Assembly: GCA_050258095.1 (NCBI GenBank)
Contig: JBLMYD010000039.1
Location: 1 to 11,697 of the forward strand
Source: VRUE01 sp050258095
GTDB lineage: Bacteria; Actinomycetota; Thermoleophilia; Solirubrobacterales; 70-9
DNA: 11,697 nt
Direction of reading: 5' to 3'
Of the stretch, positions 1 to 5,087 are shown in pieces (within the stretch, counting starts at the first letter, position 1; each line of letters starts with the position of its first letter). The translations under genes and the position numbers were made by a program. The notes under the pieces are model-generated. The model made no database searches. It was not told the DNA's origin and saw only the letters and a program-made list of their open reading frames with translations.

Positions 1-226
1 CCTGCTCCTGCTCGACAACATGGACCCGGAGACGCTGCGAGCGGCGGTGAAGCTGCGCGACCAGCACGCTGGCGAGGGCACCGGCCCCTCGCTGGAGGCG
101 TCCGGCGGCGTCAACCTGGAGACGGTGGGGGCGATCGCCGAGACCGGGGTCGACTTCATCTCCGTCGGCGCCCTCACCCATTCAGCTCCGACGCTCGACT
201 TCAGCCTGCTGCTCGAACCCGCCTGA
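1..226 (+). CDS. nadC: Nicotinate-nucleotide pyrophosphorylase (carboxylating), C-terminal part
   Basis: Only the last 74 codons are present; the reading frame starts at base 2 and ends with TGA at 224-226. NadC (quinolinate phosphoribosyltransferase) condenses quinolinate with PRPP and decarboxylates it to nicotinate mononucleotide, the third step of de novo NAD synthesis in the cytosol. The visible part carries family hallmarks in order: LLLDNM near the start, then LEASGGVNLETV, then GVDFISVGALTHSAPTLDFSL close to the end. These are the phosphate-binding strands of the TIM-barrel-like C-terminal domain. The end of the protein looks complete. The gene converges on the glycosylase gene, 15 bp away. 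nadA lies 1.2 kb downstream on the same strand, so two genes of one pathway are near each other but separated by an opposing gene. The family assignment is secure; the N-terminal domain cannot be judged. Confidence 0.96.
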   Translation, partial: LLLLDNMDPETLRAAVKLRDQHAGEGTGPSLEASGGVNLETVGAIAETGVDFISVGALTHSAPTLDFSLLLEPA

Positions 227-241
227 GGAGGCGCGCCGGCC

Positions 242-1087
242 TCACTTGAGCAGCCTGGAGAGGCGGCGGTCCTTGAGGACGCGGCCGCCGGTCTGCTCCT
301 GCGGGCAGTAGTTCGTCTGGTGCTCGGAGAAGTAGACGGCCTCGATCGTCGTGCCGCAGCGCGGGCACGGCTCGCCCTCGCGCTTGTGGACCCGCAGCGG
401 CATCGGGATCTTGTCGGGCAGTCGGTCGCCGATGGCCTCCTCGTAGTGCTCGATCGCGTCGCCGAGGACGTGGAGGGCAGCGTGCAGCCGCGCGACCTCC
501 TCCACGCTCAGCTCCGAGCCCTTCTTGAAGGGCGAGAGCATTGCCTCCCAGAGGATCTCGTCGACCCAGGAGCGGCCGATGCCGGCGATGTCGCCCTGGT
601 GGCGAAGCAGCGGATGCAGATGGCGCGGCTGGTCGATCAGCGCCGCGAAGGCGTCGAGCGGGGGCGGGGGCCACGCCTCGGGGCCGAGCCGCGCCACGGC
701 CTCGTCCTCGGCGACGGCATCCACCGGCAGCAACTTCGCCCAGGCCCGTTGCTTGGTCCCGAGCTCGCGCAGCCGCAGCTCCCGGCCGTCCTCCAGCCGC
801 ACCAGCACGCGCGAAGCCCGGTCTTTCGCCGAGGCCCGTTTCTCGAACACACGCAGCCGGCCCGCCGACATCAGGTGGATCAACAGCGCCAGGTCGCCGA
901 GCTCGACGATCGGCATCTTGCCGACCCGTCTCACCGCCGTGATCTCGTGCCCGGCCAGCGCCTCCAGCGGCGGCTCGAAGGTCTTCATCACGTTCATCCC
1001 CGGCGCCACGACTGATTCGATTGAAGCTCCCCGAAGCGCTGCGTCAATTCGCCGCGCCGTGATCTCAACCTCAGGCAACTCGGGCAC
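242..1087 (-). CDS. Fpg/Nei (MutM-like) DNA glycosylase, divergent subfamily
   Basis: 281 residues, the usual Fpg length. GTG at 1087 is chosen because Fpg enzymes need proline as the residue exposed after Met removal (catalytic Schiff-base nucleophile), and the protein then begins M-PELPEVE; no good Shine-Dalgarno is visible. The family excises oxidised bases such as 8-oxoguanine and cleaves at the abasic site. Pro2, Glu3 and Lys57 (in VGKMPIVEL) are present, as is IHLMSAGRL at 70-78 and a helix-two-turn-helix around IAGIGRSWVDE (167-177). The C-terminal zinc finger has Cys241, Cys244 and Cys261, but the fourth position is Glu264 (CPQEQTGG). Arg172 stands where canonical Fpg has Asn, and His256 where it has the phosphate-binding Arg. 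The EPCP and QTGG...DRRLSRLLK ending resembles, from memory, an actinobacterial second Fpg-like subfamily rather than true MutM, so substrate range is uncertain. Convergent with nadC and divergent from nadA. Confidence 0.88.
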   Translation of the reverse strand: MPELPEVEITARRIDAALRGASIESVVAPGMNVMKTFEPPLEALAGHEITAVRRVGKMPIVELGDLALLIHLMSAGRLRVFEKRASAKDRASRVLVRLEDGRELRLRELGTKQRAWAKLLPVDAVAEDEAVARLGPEAWPPPPLDAFAALIDQPRHLHPLLRHQGDIAGIGRSWVDEILWEAMLSPFKKGSELSVEEVARLHAALHVLGDAIEHYEEAIGDRLPDKIPMPLRVHKREGEPCPRCGTTIEAVYFSEHQTNYCPQEQTGGRVLKDRRLSRLLK

Positions 1088-1113
1088 AGAGCAAGTCTGC
1101 CGAGTCCGCCCCT

Positions 1114-1267
1114 CCCGCGGGTGGCGCGGCGGCAGGGGGTCCCCCATAGCGCAGGACGCCACAGGACGTGCCGGTTATTAGAGGCCATATATGGCACCTA
1201 ACAACCGGCACGTCCGGCAGGCGGCGTCCGAGCACATGGGGGAGGCCGCCGCGACAGGACCCGCGGG
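1114..1267. repeat. Long nested inverted repeat between glycosylase gene and nadA
   Basis: The two halves fold on each other about a centre between 1189 and 1190 (GCCATATATGGC is a perfect inner palindrome). From inside out: 1164-1189 pairs with 1190-1215 at 23 of 26 positions; 1154-1160 (GGACGCC) with 1223-1229; 1140-1147 (TCCCCCAT) with 1236-1243; 1125-1133 with 1245-1253; and CCCGCGGG occurs at both 1114-1121 and 1260-1267. Internal loops are short (3 and 7, 6 and 6, 6 and 1, 3 and 6 nt). As RNA it would form a very stable hairpin of about 154 nt. It occupies most of the 295-bp gap between divergent genes. It may be a small foldback/MITE-like element, a decayed inverted duplication, or a regulatory structure; no target-site duplication is obvious. 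The pairing is directly visible; the role is unknown. Confidence 0.8.
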
Positions 1268-1382
1268 CCGAAGATCTGCGCGTTAGACTGGAGAAAGCAT
1301 TCATTCGACTGGTTACGAGGTCAACGACCGGGCCAGCGAACATCCGACCAGTGAGGCCCGCGGGGCCTCCCGAGGCAACGCC

Positions 1383-2396
1383 ATGAGAGAGCTGCCGACG
1401 ATCAACGAACCCGTCCCCGTCCTCCGGCTGGACCCGGAGGAGATCGAGTCGCTGAGCCGCGAGGTGCGCGCCCTCGCCCAGGAGCGCGACGCCGTCATCC
1501 TCGCCCACAACTACCAGGTGCCCGAGGTCCAGGACGTCGCCGATTTCGTCGGCGACTCGCTCGGCCTCTCGCGCAAGGCGGCCGCCTCCGGCGCCTCGAC
1601 GATCGCCTTCTGCGGTGTCCACTTCATGGCCGAGACGGCCTCGATCCTCTCGTCCGAGAAGACCGTCCTGATCCCCGACCTCGAGGCCGGCTGCTCGCTC
1701 GCCGACTCGATCACCGCCGGCGAGCTGCGCAACTGGAAGTCCCGCCACAGCCCCGACGCCGTCGTCGTCATGTACGTCAACACCTCGGCCGAGGTCAAGG
1801 CGGAGACCGACTACTGCTGCACCTCCTCCAACGCGGTCAAGGTCGTCGAGCACATCCTGCGCGAGCACGGGCCGGACACCGAAATCCTCTTCGGCCCCGA
1901 CATGTGGCTCGGCTCCTACGTCGAGCGGGTGACGGGCAAGTCGATGCACGTCTGGCCCGGCGAGTGCCACGTCCACGCCGGCATCCGGCCCGAAGACATC
2001 GCCGCCCAGCGCGCCGCGCACCCCGAAGCCGAGTTCCTCGTCCACCCCGAGTGCGGCTGCGTCACCCAGGTGATGGAGTTCGTCGCCGCCGGCGACGTCG
2101 ACGCCGAGGGCGTGCACATGCTCTCCACCGGCCAGATGATCGACCACCTCAAGGCCCACCCCGAGGGCGAGTACATCGTCGCCACCGAGAACGGGATGCT
2201 GCACCCGCTGCACCAGGCCGCCCCCGACGCCACCCTGGTCGAGGCCAACCGGATGGCCCTCTGCAAGTACATGAAGATGATCACGCTGCCGAAGCTGCGC
2301 GACAGCCTGCGCGAGACGCAGTTCGAGGTCAGCGTCCCGGACGAGATCGCCGAGCGCGCCCGAGTGCCGATCGAGCGCATGGTCGCGATCGGCTAG
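1383..2396 (+). CDS. nadA: Quinolinate synthase
   Basis: 337 residues, typical for NadA. It condenses iminoaspartate with dihydroxyacetone phosphate to make quinolinate, using an oxygen-sensitive [4Fe-4S] cluster. The three cluster cysteines are in their family contexts: Cys104 in EAGCSLAD, Cys195 in WPGECHVHAG and Cys294 in ANRMALCKYM. Other hallmarks are ILAHNYQVPEVQDVADFVGDS near residue 40, CGVHFMAETA (77-86), VMYVNTSAEVKA (129-140), the HPEC motif (221-224) and TENGMLH (268-274). ATG at 1383 is the only usable start: the frame is open back to a TAG at 1284 but contains no other ATG, GTG or TTG. No clear Shine-Dalgarno precedes it. A transketolase gene follows after 20 bp, so the two are probably cotranscribed; the pathway partner nadC lies upstream beyond the glycosylase gene. 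Confidence in the function is very high. Confidence 0.97.
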   Translation: MRELPTINEPVPVLRLDPEEIESLSREVRALAQERDAVILAHNYQVPEVQDVADFVGDSLGLSRKAAASGASTIAFCGVHFMAETASILSSEKTVLIPDLEAGCSLADSITAGELRNWKSRHSPDAVVVMYVNTSAEVKAETDYCCTSSNAVKVVEHILREHGPDTEILFGPDMWLGSYVERVTGKSMHVWPGECHVHAGIRPEDIAAQRAAHPEAEFLVHPECGCVTQVMEFVAAGDVDAEGVHMLSTGQMIDHLKAHPEGEYIVATENGMLHPLHQAAPDATLVEANRMALCKYMKMITLPKLRDSLRETQFEVSVPDEIAERARVPIERMVAIG

Positions 2397-2416
2397 CGCC
2401 GGATAAAGTTCGGCGG

Positions 2417-4240
2417 GTGAAGGAGCTCGCCCAGCAACTGCGCGTCGACGCGGTCCGCTCCGCGGCCGCCGCCGGCTCCGGCCACCCCACCTCGGGGATG
2501 TCGGCCGCCGACCTGATGGCGGTGCTCTTCTCCAAGTACCTGCGCTACGACTTCGACGCGCCCGAGCACAAGGCCAACGACCACCTCGTCTTCTCCAAGG
2601 GCCACGCCTCGCCGCTGCTCTACGCCCTCTACAAGGCGGCGGGGGCGATCGACGACGAGGAGCTGCTCACCTTCCGCGAGTTCGGCTCGCGCCTGCAGGG
2701 CCACCCGACGCCGGAGATCCCCTGGGTCGACGTCGCCACCGGCTCGCTCGGTCAGGGACTGCCGATCGCGGTCGGCATCGCCACCGCCGCCCGCCTCGAG
2801 CGCTCCGAGCTGCGGGTCTGGACCCTCTGCGGGGATTCGGAGCTGGCCGAGGGCTCGATGTGGGAGGCCTTCGAGCACGCCGGCTTCGCCGGCCTCGCCA
2901 ACCTGATCGCGATCGTCGACGTCAACCGACTCGGCCAGCGCGGCCCGACGATGCACGAATGGGACACCTCGAAGCTCGCCGCCCGCGCCGCCGCCTGCGA
3001 TTGGCACGTGCAGGAGATCGACGGCCACGACTTCGCGGCGATCGACGCGGCCTACGCCGCCGCCCTCGCCGCCGGCAAGCCGGCCGTGATCTTCGCCCGC
3101 ACCAAGAAGGGCTCCGGCGTCGCCGCCGTCGAGGACGAGCCGGGCTGGCACGGCAAGCCGCTCGCCGACCCCGAGGCCGCGGTCGAGGAGCTGGGCGGCG
3201 TCCGCGAGGTCAGCGTCGAGGTGCAGGCCCCGCCCGAGGCGAAGCCGTTCGAGATCGAGTGCGCGCCCGTCGACCGGCCGAGCTACGAGCGCGGCGAGAA
3301 GGTCGCGACCCGCGGCGCCTACGGCGACGCCCTCGCCTGGCTCGGCTCGATCGACGAGCGCGTCGTCGCCCTCGACGGCGAGGTCGGCAACTCGACCTAC
3401 GCCGAGCGCTTCGCCGCCAAGCACCCCGACCGCTTCTTCGAGATGTACATCGCCGAGCAGCAGATGGTCGCCTCGGCGATCGGGATGCAGACCCGCGGCT
3501 GGCGCCCCTTCGCCTCCTCCTTCGGCGCCTTCCTCAGCCGCGCCTACGACTTCGTCCGCATGGGCGCGATCTCCGACGCCGACCTGAAGCTCTGCGGCTC
3601 CCACGTCGGCGTCTCGATCGGCGCCGACGGCCCTTCGCAGATGGCGCTCGAGGACATCGCCTCGCTGCGCGCCGTGCTCGGCAGCGTCGTCCTCTACCCG
3701 AGCGACCCCAACCAGACCGTCGTCCTGCTTGACGCGATGCGCGAGCACCGCGGCATCAGCTACATGCGCACGACGCGCGAAAAGACGCCGGTCATCTACG
3801 GGCCCGACGAGAGCTTCGAGATCGGCGGCAGCCACACCGTGCGCTCGGGCGACGACGACGCGCTGACGCTGATCGGCGCCGGCATCACCCTGCACGAATG
3901 CCTCGCCGCCGCCGAGGAGCTGGCGGGGAAGGGGATCGCGGCGCGGGTGATCGACCTCTACTCGGTCAAGCCGGTCGACGCCGAGGCGATCCTCGTCGCC
4001 GCCGCGGAGACCGAGGCGCTGATCACGGTCGAGGATCACTGGATCGAGGGCGGCATCGGCGACGTCGTCGCCGCGGTCCTCGCCGAGAACGGCGTCGCCA
4101 GGTCCCTCACCCGCCTCGCCGTCACCGAGCGTCCCGGCAGCGGCCCGCCGGAGGCGCTGCTCGCCGCCGCCGGGATCGACGCCGAGCACATCGTCGCCGC
4201 GGCCAAGCACGCAATCCAGCGTGTAGTCACCCCCAGTTGA
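2417..4240 (+). CDS. tkt: Transketolase, short (animal-like) type
   Basis: 607 residues from GTG at 2417. Transketolase moves two-carbon ketol units between sugar phosphates in the non-oxidative pentose phosphate pathway, using thiamine diphosphate and a divalent metal. The length and motifs fit the roughly 620-residue animal-like type rather than the roughly 660-residue E. coli type. Visible motifs: GSGHPTSGMSAADLM (20-34), SKGHASPLLYA (60-70), GSLGQGLP (109-116), the cofactor motif beginning GDSELAEGS at 139 and ending at Asn170 in DVNRLGQ, and the pyrimidine-domain glutamate Glu347 in IAEQQM followed by RPFASSFGAFLSRAYD. The third residue of the usual GDG motif is Ser; the metal-binding Asp140 and Asn170 remain. 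The start is set by family N-terminal alignment (KELAQQLRVDAVRSA); the Shine-Dalgarno is weak. It lies 20 bp after nadA. No convincing terminator follows; low-GC sequence begins after the stop. Confidence 0.96.
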   Translation: MKELAQQLRVDAVRSAAAAGSGHPTSGMSAADLMAVLFSKYLRYDFDAPEHKANDHLVFSKGHASPLLYALYKAAGAIDDEELLTFREFGSRLQGHPTPEIPWVDVATGSLGQGLPIAVGIATAARLERSELRVWTLCGDSELAEGSMWEAFEHAGFAGLANLIAIVDVNRLGQRGPTMHEWDTSKLAARAAACDWHVQEIDGHDFAAIDAAYAAALAAGKPAVIFARTKKGSGVAAVEDEPGWHGKPLADPEAAVEELGGVREVSVEVQAPPEAKPFEIECAPVDRPSYERGEKVATRGAYGDALAWLGSIDERVVALDGEVGNSTYAERFAAKHPDRFFEMYIAEQQMVASAIGMQTRGWRPFASSFGAFLSRAYDFVRMGAISDADLKLCGSHVGVSIGADGPSQMALEDIASLRAVLGSVVLYPSDPNQTVVLLDAMREHRGISYMRTTREKTPVIYGPDESFEIGGSHTVRSGDDDALTLIGAGITLHECLAAAEELAGKGIAARVIDLYSVKPVDAEAILVAAAETEALITVEDHWIEGGIGDVVAAVLAENGVARSLTRLAVTERPGSGPPEALLAAAGIDAEHIVAAAKHAIQRVVTPS

Positions 4241-4289
4241 CACATCGAGCCCTGGCGTCGGCGGGGGATTCCGATACGTCTATCCGACT

Positions 4290-4317
4290 TTGACCACACC
4301 AGGGTGGGGAAAATATC
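4290..4317 (+). promoter_or_regulatory. Possible promoter for the ribbon-helix-helix gene
   Basis: TTGACC at 4290-4295 is followed after 16 bp by AATATC at 4312-4317, in a noticeably AT-richer stretch, about 110 bp upstream of the small regulator gene. The -35 match is good (5 of 6) and the -10 match is weak (3 of 6). GTGTCT boxes at 4355-4360 and 4395-4400, plus an inverted GACAC at 4372-4376, lie between this site and the gene and could be operator half-sites. This is inference from short motifs only. Confidence 0.25.
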
Positions 4318-4427
4318 GGCTGCGTCGAAAAGGTCTCCCTATCAATAAACGATGGTGTCTACAAAACGTCCGACACGAGCAGAAAAATGCGCTTGTGTCT
4401 GACGACGCCAGCCAGCCAGGAGGAGAG

Positions 4428-4592
4428 ATGCCGAAAGAGCCGCAAGAGCAAACGCGCGTTTCCATTCGACTGCCAGCCGATCACGCCGAGGTACTAGAAC
4501 AACGAGCAGAAGAAGAGGACCGCACCGTCTCTGCGGAAATTCGTCGCTTGGTCCGGTCGTACGTCCACGACATAAGGCAGGAGGCTGCCTGA
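4428..4592 (+). CDS. Small ribbon-helix-helix (Arc/CopG-type) DNA-binding protein
   Basis: 54 residues. ATG at 4428 is preceded by a strong AGGAGG (4418-4423), and all recognisable domain sequence lies downstream of it; the frame is open further upstream to 4290 but that extension looks non-coding. The layout is that of a ribbon-helix-helix protein: a short beta strand TRVSIRL (9-15) that would pair with a second subunit and contact the major groove, helix A (about 17-31) and helix B (about 34-46, VSAEIRRLVRSYV), then a short tail. Such proteins act as dimeric repressors, often autoregulatory, in phages, plasmids and toxin-antitoxin modules. No toxin-like partner is visible beside it. Base composition is clearly lower in GC than the flanking nadA-tkt and ftsE operons, suggesting acquisition by transfer. 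A strong terminator follows 21 bp after the stop, so it is probably a single-gene transcript. Target and role are unknown. Confidence 0.8.
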   Translation: MPKEPQEQTRVSIRLPADHAEVLEQRAEEEDRTVSAEIRRLVRSYVHDIRQEAA

Positions 4593-4613
4593 GAAGAGAC
4601 TTTCCTGACACAG

Positions 4614-4646
4614 AGAGGGGGAGCCATTTGGCTCCCCCTCTGCTTT
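4614..4646 (+). terminator. Rho-independent-like terminator after the ribbon-helix-helix gene
   Basis: A perfect 12-bp GC-rich stem, AGAGGGGGAGCC at 4614-4625 pairing with 4630-4641, closes a 4-nt loop ATTT. It is followed only by GCTTT, a short U-tract, so termination may be imperfect or rely on hairpin strength alone, as is common in high-GC actinobacteria. It separates the small regulator gene from the tRNA-like element, which begins 14 nt downstream of the stem. Confidence 0.8.
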
Positions 4647-4655
4647 AGAGACATT

Positions 4656-4724
4656 GGGGCTGCCGGGTAGGGGAGTGCCGGGCTTAGCATCCGCGCTCCG
4701 AGGGTTCGATTCCCTCCAGCTCCA
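4656..4724 (+). tRNA. tRNA-like element with alanine-type acceptor, no normal D or anticodon arm
   Basis: A 7-bp acceptor stem, GGGGCTG (4656-4662) with CAGCTCC (4717-4723), includes the G3-T70 pair and is followed by A at 4724, the alanine identity signature shared by tRNA-Ala and tmRNA. A perfect 5-bp T-stem (4700-4704 with 4712-4716) encloses a canonical TTCGATT loop. CCA is not encoded. Only 37 nt separate the acceptor and T-stem strands, fewer than in a normal tRNA. They fold best as a 7-bp hairpin, GGAGTGC (4672-4678) with GCGCTCC (4693-4699), directly abutting the T-arm, leaving 9 nt as a D-loop-like strand. This resembles the tRNA-like domain of tmRNA, but no tag reading frame is present. 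An alternative fold gives an anticodon-like arm (loop CTTAGCA, anticodon TAG, 4-bp stem) with too short a D-arm. It could be a decayed tRNA or tmRNA, an attachment-site relic, or a functional mimic. Confidence 0.5.
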
Positions 4725-4985
4725 TTCGCTCCTTCATTTTTATACCCCAGATCGGACAAACAGCTACGGCCGGGGAGGTAGGTTGGGTACAACCTTGGCC
4801 GGGCCTTCTCTGCACTGGCCACCCTGTGTTTTCCCCTCTAGAACGCCCAAAGCGCCCCCTTGAAGGGCGGAGGCTCCCGGGGTCTGGACCAGGGAGCTTG
4901 TGCCGCTATGACCAAGTCAAACGGGGCGAGCGCACGGAATCGCTCTACGCAATCTCGGGGCTCCCGGCCTAGCAATTACTAACGC
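4725..4985. other. Non-coding spacer with small hairpins, upstream of ftsE
   Basis: No credible gene is seen here. The tRNA-like element is followed by TTCATTTTTA, which could help end its transcript. Three hairpins are visible: a 6-bp stem AGGTTG (4780-4785) with CAACCT (4790-4795) and loop GGTA; CGCCC (4853-4857) with GGGCG (4865-4869); and an 8-bp stem with one G-T pair, 4871-4878 with 4892-4899, whose loop holds GGTC/GACC. None has a following T-run. Composition is mixed and less GC-rich than the flanking genes. A minus-strand open frame crossing 4481-4822 is an antisense artefact of the T-arm (GAGGNRTL pattern) and is not a gene. Confidence 0.55.
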
Positions 4986-5012
4986 TCGCTCATAATTCGC
5001 TAGTCTTTCGCT
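4986..5012 (+). promoter_or_regulatory. Three TCGCT direct repeats at 11-bp spacing with a CATAAT box
   Basis: TCGCT occurs at 4986-4990, 4997-5001 and 5008-5012, exactly 11 bp apart, so all three copies face the same side of the helix. Repeats of this spacing are the usual target layout of OmpR/PhoB-family response regulators (for example PHO boxes). CATAAT at 4991-4996, a good -10-like hexamer, lies between the first two copies, and no convincing -35 is seen 16-18 bp upstream. The block is about 75 bp ahead of the ftsE start. It is a reasonable candidate for a regulated ftsE promoter; the identity of the regulator is inference. Confidence 0.35.
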
Positions 5013-5022
5013 CAATCCCAAT

Positions 5023-5042
5023 GGGCGCGTAATTGCGCGCCC
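5023..5042 (+). promoter_or_regulatory. GC-rich hairpin in the ftsE leader
   Basis: GGGCGCG (5023-5029) pairs perfectly with CGCGCCC (5036-5042), and T5030-G5035 can add a wobble pair, leaving loop AATT. There is no T-run downstream, so it is not a typical terminator. It lies between the TCGCT repeats and the ftsE ribosome binding site and would be part of the 5' untranslated region if transcription starts near 5003. Confidence 0.4.
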
Positions 5043-5047
5043 GGCAG

Positions 5048-5085
5048 GGCGCAGGAGTCACCCTGTACCCGGAGAAGGGTGCGCC
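5048..5085 (+). promoter_or_regulatory. Possible leader fold holding the ftsE Shine-Dalgarno
   Basis: GGCGCA (5048-5053) is complementary to TGCGCC (5080-5085), and CCC (5068-5070) to GGG (5077-5079), placing the ribosome-binding GGAGAA (5071-5076) in a 6-nt loop just before ATG at 5088. Such a fold could tune ftsE translation. The inner stem is short and a 14-nt bulge is needed, so this is a weak proposal. Confidence 0.2.
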
Positions 5086-5087
5086 GC

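Noticed and set aside
224..244. Bidirectional terminator between the converging nadC and glycosylase genes
   Set aside because: Only a 5-bp stem (TGAGG/CCTCA) formed by the two stop regions, with an 11-nt loop and no T-run on either side.
1071..2213. Long minus-strand open frame opposite nadA
   Set aside because: Antisense shadow of nadA that also runs through the inverted repeat; no domain signature.
2393..4243. 616-codon minus-strand open frame opposite tkt
   Set aside because: In very GC-rich genes the antisense strand lacks stops; the composition (Asp/Gly/Val/Arg-rich, no motif) is that of a shadow, while the plus strand encodes a complete transketolase.
4290..4430. N-terminal extension of the ribbon-helix-helix protein from an upstream ATG
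   Set aside because: AGGAGG is placed for ATG 4428, the beta-strand domain starts right after it, and the upstream residues have no family character.
4340..4724. A full-length tmRNA gene ending at the T-arm
   Set aside because: No GGGGCTG-type 5' end with a D-loop-like GG-TTCGAC stretch and no tag peptide frame ending in Ala-Ala is present 330-400 nt upstream; a coding gene and a terminator occupy that interval.
4481..4822. Minus-strand open frame of 113 codons crossing the tRNA-like element
   Set aside because: Its GAGGNRTL stretch is the antisense translation of a tRNA T-arm, a well-known source of false proteins, and the rest is antisense to the small regulator and the spacer.
4725..5087. 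A permuted (two-piece) tmRNA with its 5' half downstream of the T-arm
   Set aside because: No complementary GGGGCTG followed by tmRNA-like sequence and no tag frame could be found between the element and ftsE.
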